Positions 32,353 through 39,922 of a stretch of DNA of 64,000 nt are shown in pieces. The notes under the pieces are model-generated. The model was not told where the DNA came from and searched no databases. It worked only from the letters and a program-made list of their open reading frames with translations. This stretch comes from JACVRN01 sp036403815 (GTDB lineage: Bacteria; Acidobacteriota; Blastocatellia; Pyrinomonadales; Pyrinomonadaceae): the NCBI GenBank assembly GCA_036403815.1, contig DASWQH010000008.1, forward strand, positions 140,842-204,841, given 5' to 3'. The translations under genes and the position numbers were made by a program. The first letter of the stretch is position 1; the number at the start of each line of letters is the position of its first letter.

Positions 32353-32988
32353 TCACTCTTCTACAAAATGAGAGCGTGCCTGCGTGTAATCTTCAGGCGT
32401 GTTGACGTTCTCGAAGAAGCTCTGCGCGCCCTGTAAATCCGCCAGCTCTTCCCAGGCGACTATGCGCGCTCGCACCATCTGAATCAAAGCGCGCGGGCGG
32501 CGCTCGCCCTGCTCTATCAATTCCGTTGCGCGCTCCCTGCAAGGATGCGTGCGGTACAGAGCGCAGAGCGGCTGCAATCGCCCGTCCGGTTGAACGGGCA
32601 CGACCGCTTCCGAATCCGTGCGTAAGGCCGCAAGCCGCTCGAACAGCTCGCCCGTCACGAAGGGCAGGTCGCAGGCGATAATGGCCGCCCACTCTGCCTC
32701 GCACGCTGTGAGCGCCCCGTGTAGACCGCCCAGCGCCCCCCAGCCCGCGTAAACGTCCGGCACATTCCCGTACTTCAAAGAAGAATCTACGTCTTTCGCC
32801 CCTACAAGGTTTACGCGCTCGGCGACCAGCCGGACGGCTTCCCCTGCGCGTTCCACAAATGAACGTCCGTTCAGAGTGAGCCGGGCTTTGTCGCGCCCCA
32901 TACGGCTCGACGCGCCGCCTACCAGGACGAAGCCTTCTATATCCATCGCCAGCATGGGTGAGGGATAAACCGAAAAAGTATCTAGCAT
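32353..32988 (-). CDS. mobA: Molybdenum cofactor guanylyltransferase-like
   Basis: The nucleotidyltransferase has FVLVGGASSRMGRDKARLTL (GG-x-SxRMGxDK motif for GTP and Mg binding), AIIACDLPFVT (CDLP metal site) and GRLQPLCALY, typical of MobA, which attaches GMP to molybdopterin. The C-terminal segment FFENVNTPEDY also fits. The start is uncertain: ATG 32988, 32955 and 32946 are possible and family similarity begins at the last. No other molybdenum cofactor genes are adjacent, though MoeB-like and rhodanese functions are in the nearby operon. Confidence 0.82.
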   Translation of the reverse strand: MLDTFSVYPSPMLAMDIEGFVLVGGASSRMGRDKARLTLNGRSFVERAGEAVRLVAERVNLVGAKDVDSSLKYGNVPDVYAGWGALGGLHGALTACEAEWAAIIACDLPFVTGELFERLAALRTDSEAVVPVQPDGRLQPLCALYRTHPCRERATELIEQGERRPRALIQMVRARIVAWEELADLQGAQSFFENVNTPEDYTQARSHFVEE

Positions 32989-33410
32989 TGCTCAGGGATG
33001 GTTGCGAAAACCTTGCAAGGCGCAAATTAACACGTGCGGGCACGCCCCGCAAGTAAAACGTTTTCCCTGTAGACTGCATCATAGATGCTGCATACAAGTA
33101 CACGGCATGGTCACAGGCAGGCGGCGCTGGAGAGCAAGGCAAAATTAAAAAGGAAAAAGGCAAAAGTAAAGATACGTTCTTTGAGCTTGAATCAGATAAA
33201 AGAATCAAAGCGAAGCTTTGTCCGACCTTTTGCATTTTTAATTTTGCATTCTGCCTTCCAATACTTCCTTGACCGCCATCGAAAGCCGAAGTTATAGTCG
33301 CTCTGGCGCTCCTTTCTTTCCCCCGGACGCGCTGCCCGCTCTGCCGCTTAAGGCAGGCGCTTACCCTTTTTTAGTTTCCGGTTGACCTGTATTTTCCCAG
33401 AGGTTCTTTA
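32989..33410. other. Intergenic region between mobA and the S55-like protease
   Basis: The divergent promoters of mobA and the protease gene should lie here. Apart from hairpin H9 (33136-33256) I see no gene or clear promoter. Confidence 0.4.
33136..33256. repeat. Heptad-repeat hairpin H9
   Basis: The left arm contains GCAAAATTAAAAAGG and AAAAAGGCAAAAG; the right arm contains CCTTTTGCATTTTTAATTT. The loop contains GAATCAAAGCGAAGCTTTGT, which is shared with H3. Confidence 0.85.
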
Positions 33411-35285
33411 ATGAAAAAGTTTTTCGCAGTGACTTTCCTGTTAGCTTTGGCGGTCGCGGCTCTACACACGAGCGCAATCGCGCAGCAAGCTGTTCCGGCC
33501 AGCGCCACGGTCGGCGAAGCTCGCTTCTTTCCCCTGGAAGATATACGTCCGGGCATGAAAGGTGTGGCATGGACTGTCTTTGAAGGCGCGGAGCCGGAAA
33601 AGATAGAGGTAGAAATCCTGGGCGTGCTGCCCGGTTTCATGGGGCCGCGGCAGTCGGCCATCATTGCCAGGCTTTCCGGGGCGAAGGTTGAGAAGACCAA
33701 CGTGTTTGCAGGCATGAGTGGCTCGCCCGTATATATTGACGGCAGACTGGTCGGGGCTATCTCGTTTAACTTTCCGTTCGGCAAAGAGCCGATTGCGGGC
33801 ATCACCCCGATCAAGCAGATGATTGACATCTTCGAGCGCAACTCCGCCGGGACAGACCGCAGCGCGCCGCAGGAGCCGCGCTCTGTATCCTTCACACAAT
33901 TAGCCTCGACCGAATGGAAGCCTAATTTTCTGAAGCCCGCCATGACAGGCGCGCCGCTTATTGCTCCTGTTTCCGCAGGCTCGCCGCTCGTACCTTTGCT
34001 CGGCCAGCAGTTCGCGCCGATTGCTACGCCGGTAGTCTTCGGCGGCATTAGCCAGGAAGCGCTCGCCAAGTTCACGCCGCAGCTTATTGCCAGCGGCCTG
34101 ATGCCGGTCGCGGGCGTGGGCGGCGCTGCCAGCATCACGCCCTTGGGCAAGATTACCGACAAGACGCTCGCTCCCGGCACGTCCATCAGCGTACAACTCG
34201 TGCGCGGCGACTATTCCATAGCAGCCTCCGGCACTGTGACCTTCCGCGACGGCAATCGTATATACGCTTTCGGCCATCCGTTCCTGAGTCTAGGCTCATC
34301 CGATATGCCCATGACCGAAGCTTCTGTCGTGACTGTGATTTCCAATGCGAACAGCTCCTTCAAGCTGACGGTTCCGGGGCAGATGGTCGGCAGCATCTCT
34401 CAGGACAGGGCTACTGGAATTTACGGCCAACTGGGAGAAGCGCCCCGCATGATTCCTGTGCGCGTGCTGTTGCGCACGAGCCGCGACCGCGTCGAGACCT
34501 TCAACTACGAGGTGGCGAACGATACTTTTCTGACGCCGCTTCTACTGAACCTGACCATCTACAACACCATTGCTTCAACGGAGCGCGGGCTTGGCGATTC
34601 GACCATCAGCGTCAAAGGCCAGATCAACGTCAAGGGACACAACCCCATTCAGATTGAGCGTCGCTTCTCCGCTACGAATGCAGCCACGCTCGCCGCAGGC
34701 TCGGTTGCGGTGCCCCTGCAAGCTCTGCTTTCGAGCGGCTTTGACAATGTGGAGATTGGCGGCGTCACGCTCGAAATTTCTTCCTCCGATACCAGATACA
34801 CAGGCACCTTGGAACGCGTCTCGCTCGACCGCACGGAAGCGCGTCGAGGCGAAACGGTTGAAGTGCAGGCTTACGTCCGCACGGAATCAGGCAAGCAGTT
34901 CGTGCAGCGCATCCCTGTGCAGATTCCCTCGGACATTCCGCCCGGCCAGCTTATTCTCTTCGTAGGCGACGGCCAGTCCTTGCAGCAAGCCTCTGCCGCA
35001 CAGAATTTCGTCCCGCAGAATCTTGGGCAGCTCGTGAACGCCATCAACAACGTCAAGAAGAACGACCGGCTCTACGTGAAGCTCTATCGCGTCACACCGG
35101 GCGCAGTCATCGGCACAAGCGAGATGCCGAACCTGCCGCCCTCTGTCGTCGCTACACTTAACAGCGACCGCGCTTCCGGCGGCTACACGCAGACCAACCT
35201 CTCGCCGATTTACGAGAAAGAACTGCCGCCCGCGGAGTTCGTCATTTCGGGGCAGCAGCTCATAGGCATAGACGTGCTGCGTTAG
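33411..35285 (+). CDS. Exported SpoIVB-like (S55) peptidase with permuted active-site order
   Basis: The 624-residue protein has a signal peptide (1 to about 24, ending SAIAQ). An S55-type segment follows early: LEDIRPGMKGVAWTVF and GMSGSPVYIDGRLVGAISF (Ser103 and Ser105), then AGITPIKQM. A second segment typical of the same fold occurs later as RIYAFGHPFLSLG, with His289. In SpoIVB the GH segment comes before GMSGSP, so the order is reversed here. The C-terminal half is beta-rich. It may be an envelope protease or a non-catalytic scaffold; no sporulation genes are present. Confidence 0.75.
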   Translation: MKKFFAVTFLLALAVAALHTSAIAQQAVPASATVGEARFFPLEDIRPGMKGVAWTVFEGAEPEKIEVEILGVLPGFMGPRQSAIIARLSGAKVEKTNVFAGMSGSPVYIDGRLVGAISFNFPFGKEPIAGITPIKQMIDIFERNSAGTDRSAPQEPRSVSFTQLASTEWKPNFLKPAMTGAPLIAPVSAGSPLVPLLGQQFAPIATPVVFGGISQEALAKFTPQLIASGLMPVAGVGGAASITPLGKITDKTLAPGTSISVQLVRGDYSIAASGTVTFRDGNRIYAFGHPFLSLGSSDMPMTEASVVTVISNANSSFKLTVPGQMVGSISQDRATGIYGQLGEAPRMIPVRVLLRTSRDRVETFNYEVANDTFLTPLLLNLTIYNTIASTERGLGDSTISVKGQINVKGHNPIQIERRFSATNAATLAAGSVAVPLQALLSSGFDNVEIGGVTLEISSSDTRYTGTLERVSLDRTEARRGETVEVQAYVRTESGKQFVQRIPVQIPSDIPPGQLILFVGDGQSLQQASAAQNFVPQNLGQLVNAINNVKKNDRLYVKLYRVTPGAVIGTSEMPNLPPSVVATLNSDRASGGYTQTNLSPIYEKELPPAEFVISGQQLIGIDVLR

Positions 35286-35307
35286 AGATAAAGAGTAGCA
35301 AGAGACA

Positions 35308-35352
35308 AAAAGGCGAGGTGAGATAATTGAAATCTCATCTCGCCTTTTCTTT
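35308..35352 (+). terminator. Rho-independent terminator after the S55-like gene
   Basis: Arms AAGGCGAGGTGAGAT and ATCTCATCTCGCCTT pair (one G-T) around AATTGA and are followed by TTC and a T-rich tract. An A-run precedes the left arm, so it may work in both directions. Confidence 0.8.
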
Positions 35353-35371
35353 CTGCCTCAAAAAGAGGCGT

Positions 35372-35496
35372 TGGTAGCTGCTTGAAAAGCCCCGCTAGGG
35401 GCTTAATGTTTATAGTTAATCCGAATGAGCATAGACCCCGCTCCGCGAGGTGCGGCATGTTCTGTAACAATGACATTCGGCTCCTACGGAGCGGAG
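35372..35496. repeat. Partial palindromic elements after the terminator
   Basis: The region holds AGCCCCGCTAGGGGCTT and GCTCCTACGGAGC hairpins, an inner CCGCTCCGCGAGGTGCGG hairpin, and repeats of AGCTGCTTGAAAAG type. These resemble pieces of the composite palindromes but do not form a full element. Confidence 0.55.
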
Positions 35497-35548
35497 AGCG
35501 AGAGAGACTCTTGAGTCGCAGATTTTTATAAGGTCGTTTCTAATTTGC

Positions 35549-36193
35549 TTATCTGGAATTGAAAGCCTGTCGTTCGATGATGAAAAGGAAACGGCGCTCG
35601 GATTCGGGTATGAGCACGGATTGATAACTGAGCCCGGCTTTTTCAATCTGTTCCTGAAGTGCCGTGCCGCCGAAAAAGAGTAGCGTGCTTGAGGGCGGCG
35701 ACCATGCGACAAGCTCTGCGAACTTTTCCGTGAAGCGTTCAATAGCACGGCAGGTAACGAAGTCTGCTTCCGGTGCAGGAGTTTCTTCAAATCTCTTTGC
35801 GATAACTCTGGCGCGTTCATTCGCTTCAACCAGCCGCAGGGCTTCGCGCAGGAAGACTGCCTTCTTCTGTGAAGCTTCGACGAGCGTGGCCTGAATGTCC
35901 GGGCGCATAATGAGGCAGGGAATTACTGGCAGCCCCGCGCCTGAGCCTACGTCCAAGACACGCGCGAGCGTTGAAAGAAAAGGAAGCGCCGCGAGTGATT
36001 CCAGCACGTGGCGCGTCGCAAACTCCACCGCAGAGCAGGGTGCAACCAGATGAAGCCGTGTGTTCCAACGGCTGACGATTTTATAGTAATCGCCTAGACG
36101 CTTCTCCGTCTCGGCGCTCAGTTGAACACCGAACGCGTGCGCGCTTCGTCTAAGGACTTCTATAAAATCTTCGACGGGCTTCTCGGCTGTCAT
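35549..36193 (-). CDS. rsmG: 16S rRNA (guanine-527-N7) methyltransferase
   Basis: RsmG (GidB) methylates G527 of 16S rRNA with S-adenosylmethionine. Landmarks are ARVLDVGSGAGLPVIPCLIM (motif I) and ATLVEASQKKAVFLREA (motif II), then VTCRAIERFTEKF and SSTLLFFGG. The 214 residues match the family. It lies alone and divergent to the next gene. Confidence 0.92.
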   Translation of the reverse strand: MTAEKPVEDFIEVLRRSAHAFGVQLSAETEKRLGDYYKIVSRWNTRLHLVAPCSAVEFATRHVLESLAALPFLSTLARVLDVGSGAGLPVIPCLIMRPDIQATLVEASQKKAVFLREALRLVEANERARVIAKRFEETPAPEADFVTCRAIERFTEKFAELVAWSPPSSTLLFFGGTALQEQIEKAGLSYQSVLIPESERRFLFIIERQAFNSR

Positions 36194-36237
36194 CTCGCTT
36201 TAGCTTACACGAAACTGTTCGCATCCTGCACAAAGGT

Positions 36238-36267
36238 TTGAAGGCTGCGCTACATGTTCTGTACAAT
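36238..36267 (+). promoter_or_regulatory. Sigma-70-type promoter of the PEP-synthase-like gene
   Basis: TTGAAG (36238) and TACAAT (36262) are separated by 18 bases, giving a leader of about 48 bases to the ATG at 36322. The rsmG gene is transcribed in the opposite direction. Confidence 0.6.
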
Positions 36268-36321
36268 CAAGGCTGGCTCTCCCGCCTTGGCATCAGGCCA
36301 CAAAAGAAGAGGTGTAAGAAA

Positions 36322-38241
36322 ATGAGTCTCGCAAAGTCCCGGCTGTCTGCTATCACTTTGCTCGTCATTATGGCGGCGACAGTTATCTCTCTCGCCGATG
36401 CGGATGCGCAAAGTGTGCCGAACTCTTTGCCTGCGATAAGGACGCGCGCGGAGTTTGACCGTATTGCCCGCGTCTACAATTCTGAGACGCCCAATCCTCT
36501 GGCGCACATCATGTTCGTCATCGACCGCCGCGACAAGAATAGAATTTATTACGTCAACTCGCGGCGCTACACCTTTCACAAGGATTTCGTCAACGGCACG
36601 TATCTTTCGCTTGAGCGCGGGAAAGAATTTTTCGAGAACAACTATCTGAAGCCTAACCGCCGCTTCATCCTGGGCACCCTCGCCTATCAGAATCCAATCA
36701 AACGCTGGACGTTCGAGTTCTGGGAGGGCGACCTGATTCCTTCAGACCAGATTGAGCTTGCCTACGGTATCATCAACAAAACTTTCTTCGAGCCTGTCGC
36801 CTACAAGCCTAACTCTTTAAGACAGGAAGAAGCGTCCGCAACGCTTACCGGCATGGAGCGTGTGCTGCAAAGCGAGATGACAAAGGATCAGCCCTATCAG
36901 GGCTTGAACCTTGCGAGCGGCATTGGCCGCATTCACATCATCGAAAAGCTGGACGAGCACGTGGAGATTGGCGCAAACGAGATTCTGGTCTTGAGCGAAG
37001 TGCCGCTTAACCTGCCGCCTGTGGCCGGAATCATCGTCACGAAACCTTCCACGCCTCTTTCGCACGTCAATCTACTGGCGAAGTCATGGGGCATCCCGAA
37101 CGCTTACATCAAGGACGCAGACAAAATTTTCAAGCAGTACGATACCTGGTGGGTATCTTTTGAAACGCGCCGCGACCAGTACCTTATCAAGCGCGCAGAC
37201 CTCGCCCAGATTAAAGATTACCAGCGACGCGAGGCCGAGCGGCTGAAGATGATGGCTCCGCGTTTCGATCTGTCGGAAAAGCGACTGGCCGCGCTCTCTG
37301 AGCAGCGTGCTAAATCGGTCATAGCCTACGGCGCAAAGAGCGCCAATCTGGGCGAAGTCATGAACGCGCGCGTCCCCGGCATCTCTGTTCCCGCGGGCTT
37401 CACTGTTCCTTTCTATTACTACGACCAGTTCACCAAAGAGAACGGCCTTGACGATTTAATCACGTATCTGCGAGACGATCAGAAGTTCGTACACGACCCT
37501 GCGTATAGGCGCGAGCGTCTGACCAACCTGCGCGAGCGTTTCCAGCAGGGGAAGGTGAGCGCAGAGCTTCGCGCAGAAGTCCTTCGCCGCGCCGCAAAGG
37601 AATTTCCAGACAGGGGACTGTTCGTGCGCAGCTCTTCCAACACGGAAGACCTGCCGAATTTTAGCGGCGCAGGACTCTACGACACTGTGCCGAACGTGCG
37701 GGGCGACGAACAGATTATAGAGGCTATCAAAACCGTCTGGGCTTCGCTCTGGAAATTCGAGGCGTATGAAGCCAGAGAGCGAGCAGGCATAGACCATTCA
37801 AAAGTCTTCATGGCTGTCTTGCTTCAGGAGGGCATCAACTCGGAAAGCTCCGGCGTGATGATTACCACAGACCCTTTCGACAGAGACAACCGTGGCGCAA
37901 TCTACATCAGCGCCAAGCGTGGGTTGGGCATCAAGGTTGTAGAGGGCAAGAAGATTGCCGAGCAGATTATCTTTCGCCCGCGCACCAACGCCATGCAGGT
38001 TCTGACGCGCTCGGCTGAAGACAGCCTGCTGACCTTTGACGAGCAGGGGGGCGTTAAGGAGATTCCGATTACAGGCGACCGCGCAGTGCTCACAGATGAA
38101 GTCGTACGCAGGCTGGTGCGCGCCGCCTCGGACATCAAACGCGTCTTCGGCAGCCGCGAACAGGACATCGAGTGGGCTTACATGCGCAACCAGATTTACA
38201 TAGTCCAGTCACGCCCGTATATTGAAGGCAGTGACAAATAA
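36322..38241 (+). CDS. Exported PEP-synthase-like protein (phospho-His domain before the ATP-grasp)
   Basis: The 639-residue protein begins with a likely signal peptide (residues 1 to about 29, ending DADAQ). The first 200 residues are unassigned. A swivelling phospho-His segment follows: VAGIIVTKPSTPLSHVNLLA (His248). Next comes a PPDK N-terminal ATP-grasp region: YGAKSANLGEV, FVRSSSNTEDLPNFSGAGLYD, and DIEWAYMRNQIYIVQSRPY. In pyruvate phosphate dikinase and PEP synthase the ATP domain comes first, so the order here is reversed. No PEP/pyruvate TIM barrel follows. The ATG at 36322 has GAGGTG upstream. How a kinase would act outside the cytoplasm is unclear. Confidence 0.75.
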   Translation: MSLAKSRLSAITLLVIMAATVISLADADAQSVPNSLPAIRTRAEFDRIARVYNSETPNPLAHIMFVIDRRDKNRIYYVNSRRYTFHKDFVNGTYLSLERGKEFFENNYLKPNRRFILGTLAYQNPIKRWTFEFWEGDLIPSDQIELAYGIINKTFFEPVAYKPNSLRQEEASATLTGMERVLQSEMTKDQPYQGLNLASGIGRIHIIEKLDEHVEIGANEILVLSEVPLNLPPVAGIIVTKPSTPLSHVNLLAKSWGIPNAYIKDADKIFKQYDTWWVSFETRRDQYLIKRADLAQIKDYQRREAERLKMMAPRFDLSEKRLAALSEQRAKSVIAYGAKSANLGEVMNARVPGISVPAGFTVPFYYYDQFTKENGLDDLITYLRDDQKFVHDPAYRRERLTNLRERFQQGKVSAELRAEVLRRAAKEFPDRGLFVRSSSNTEDLPNFSGAGLYDTVPNVRGDEQIIEAIKTVWASLWKFEAYEARERAGIDHSKVFMAVLLQEGINSESSGVMITTDPFDRDNRGAIYISAKRGLGIKVVEGKKIAEQIIFRPRTNAMQVLTRSAEDSLLTFDEQGGVKEIPITGDRAVLTDEVVRRLVRAASDIKRVFGSREQDIEWAYMRNQIYIVQSRPYIEGSDK

Positions 38242-38242
38242 A

Positions 38243-38274
38243 ACAGTGACAAGTGACGAGTGACAAGTGACAAG
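38243..38274. repeat. Single arm of GTGACAA heptamers
   Basis: Consecutive GTGACAA/GTGACGA heptamers lie between the stop of the preceding gene and the lipoprotein start. There is no complementary partner nearby. Confidence 0.6.
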
Positions 38275-38791
38275 AAAAGAGCGTGGCTTTGATAGAGTGA
38301 GCAGGATTGCTCTGGTTGGCATGACGTGTTGCGCCGTTCTGTTTTTCCTGAGCGCTTGCAACCGCAATGAGCCGAAGCTGGTTAGTAATCAAACGACGGT
38401 CGCTAATGCTAACACGCAAAGCAACAAGCAGGCGCAAGGGAGTGCGCCTGCGGCAAACTCGTCATCTGCTCCGGGCAAGCCCGCGATGGGCGAGGCTATA
38501 AATACTTCGGAATACGACGCCAGAATCAAGCGGCTGGAGGAGCAGGCGAAGAAGAAGCCGGATGATGAGGCCACGCGCAAGCAGCTTGCACAGGCTTATC
38601 TGGAGCGCGGCAACGCGCTCACGCAGGCAAAGCAATACCAGTCGGCGCTCGGAGACTACCGACGCACGCTGCGCTACGACCCGGACAATGAAGAAGCGAG
38701 CCGCTGGTCTGACATCATTATAGGCATTCTGAAGCAGATGAACCGCGCAGTGCCCGCAGAAGGCGCTGAGCCTACACCACTAAAACAGTGA
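38267..38791 (+). CDS. TPR-type lipoprotein
   Basis: The 174-residue protein has a lipobox FFLSAC (Cys31) after a hydrophobic helix. A Thr/Asn/Ser-rich linker (about 35-75) follows, then a TPR unit: ARIKRLEEQAKKKPDDEATRKQLAQAYLERGNAL and AKQYQSALGDYRRTLRYDPDNEEA. It is probably anchored to a membrane and binds a partner. The start could be the ATG at 38267 or the GTG codon at residue 11. It is close behind the PEP-synthase-like gene. Confidence 0.75.
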   Translation: MTRKERGFDRVSRIALVGMTCCAVLFFLSACNRNEPKLVSNQTTVANANTQSNKQAQGSAPAANSSSAPGKPAMGEAINTSEYDARIKRLEEQAKKKPDDEATRKQLAQAYLERGNALTQAKQYQSALGDYRRTLRYDPDNEEASRWSDIIIGILKQMNRAVPAEGAEPTPLKQ

Positions 38792-38795
38792 CAGG

Positions 38796-38873
38796 AACAG
38801 TTTTGAGTTTTCAGTTTTCAGCAGAAGAGCCAGTCGCTTTTGCTGAAAACTGAAAACTCAAAACTAAAAACTG
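38796..38873. repeat. Heptad-repeat hairpin H10
   Basis: The arms are CAGTTTTGAGTTTTCAGTTT and GAAAACTGAAAACTCAAAAC. The loop GCAGAAGAGCCAGTCGCTTT is related (in reverse) to those of H1 and H12. The next start codon is 10 bases away. Confidence 0.88.
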
Positions 38874-38883
38874 CATTTAATCT

Positions 38884-39675
38884 ATGAGCGAAAAATATTT
38901 TGTTGATGGGTTGTTGAAGGGGCACGTTGCTTTTGTGACGGGCGGGGGGACTGGCATTACTGGCGGCGTGGCTCGTGCGCTGGCCGAAAGTGGCGCGCAG
39001 GTTTGTCTGGTCAGCCGTCGCATGGAGCACCTTGAGCCTGCGGCGGAGAGGATTCGCGCCGCAGGCGGCGAGGCGATGGCTGTCGCCGCGGATGTGCGTA
39101 ACATGGAAGAGGTGGAGCAGGCGGTCGCGGCTGCGGTCGAGCGGTTCGGGAAGCTGGACATAGTGGTCAACGGCGCGGCTGGAAATTTTCTATGCCCTGC
39201 GGAAGAGCTGTCACCGAACGGCTTCGGGACGGTGGTGGACATAGACCTCAAGGGCACATTCAACGTCTCGCGCGCAGCGTTCGAGGAATTGAAGAAGAAT
39301 CGCGGGCAGATTCTCAACATCAGCGCGACGCTTCATTACGGAGGCACGCCCTTGCAACTTCACGTCTCTGCGGCGAAGGCGGGCGTTGACGCCTTAACGC
39401 GCAATCTGGCGGTCGAGTGGGGGCGCTACGGGATTCGCACGAACGGCATCGCGCCGGGGCCGATTGAAGATACGGAAGGCATGAAGCGGCTCGTCCCCGA
39501 AGATGTCAAAGAGAGACTGAGAGGACACATCCCGCTCAGGCGCTTCGGACTTATTAAAGATATAGAGCGTGCTGCGGTCTTCCTCTGCTCGGATGCGGCG
39601 AGCTTCATCAACGGCGCGGTGATTGTAATTGACGGCGGACATTGGCTGGCGACCAGCCGGTTTGCGGATGCATGA
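38884..39675 (+). CDS. 2,4-dienoyl-CoA reductase-like short-chain dehydrogenase
   Basis: The 263-residue SDR has VTGGGTGITGGVARAL (nucleotide loop). The specific signature NGAAGNFLCPAEELS and VDIDLKGTFNVSRA is very like that of eukaryotic DECR-type 2,4-dienoyl-CoA reductases. The active-site region ISATLHYGGTPLQLHVSAAKAG has Ser/Lys, with the usual Tyr position replaced by His (HVSAAK), as is known in dienoyl-CoA reductases. A role in unsaturated fatty acid oxidation is likely. There is no fad gene beside it. Hairpin H10 lies ten bases before the ATG. Confidence 0.85.
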   Translation: MSEKYFVDGLLKGHVAFVTGGGTGITGGVARALAESGAQVCLVSRRMEHLEPAAERIRAAGGEAMAVAADVRNMEEVEQAVAAAVERFGKLDIVVNGAAGNFLCPAEELSPNGFGTVVDIDLKGTFNVSRAAFEELKKNRGQILNISATLHYGGTPLQLHVSAAKAGVDALTRNLAVEWGRYGIRTNGIAPGPIEDTEGMKRLVPEDVKERLRGHIPLRRFGLIKDIERAAVFLCSDAASFINGAVIVIDGGHWLATSRFADA

Positions 39676-39715
39676 GGTTGAGCGGGCTTCCGATGATGAG
39701 TGTAACGTGAGCTGC

Positions 39716-39870
39716 AATTCACCGCCGCAGAGACGCGGAGAGTTGGTCAGTACCGCCTGCTTAAGCCGGGCGGGTGATAGCTATACTTGAGACCCGCCCG
39801 GCTTAAGCAGGCGGTACTGACATGGACGCCTCTGTGCCCCTCTGAGTCCTCTGCGTCTCTGTGGTGAAAA
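39716..39870. repeat. Degenerate heptad-type hairpin with a P palindrome in its loop
   Basis: The outer arms TTCACCGCCGCAGAGACGCG and CTCTGCGTCTCTGTGGTGAA are complementary with few mismatches. The loop holds palindrome P3. Confidence 0.7.
39745..39821. repeat. GGTCAGTACCGCC palindrome P3
   Basis: The left arm starts GGTCAGTACCGCCTGCTTAA and continues GCCGGGCGGGT; the right arm is complementary. The stem centre (CTTAAGCCGG) differs from P1 and P2 (CGGTAGCGGG), but both sides changed together. Confidence 0.9.
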
Positions 39871-39922
39871 TCAAGCAACTTTACGCTCAACTGAAAGTTA
39901 AGCAGTTCACCCAAACCTGATT

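Noticed and set aside
38884..39675. Inactive SDR because the YxxxK Tyr is absent
   Set aside because: In dienoyl-CoA reductases the Tyr position is known to differ from other SDRs, and the GAAGNFLCPAE signature matches that group, so the enzyme is probably active.
39823..39922. trp leader peptide or attenuator upstream of trpE
   Set aside because: I looked for a short frame with tandem TGG codons and a terminator/antiterminator pair. Only repeat remnants and a weak AACTTT/AAAGTT pair are present. A T-box was not recognised either.
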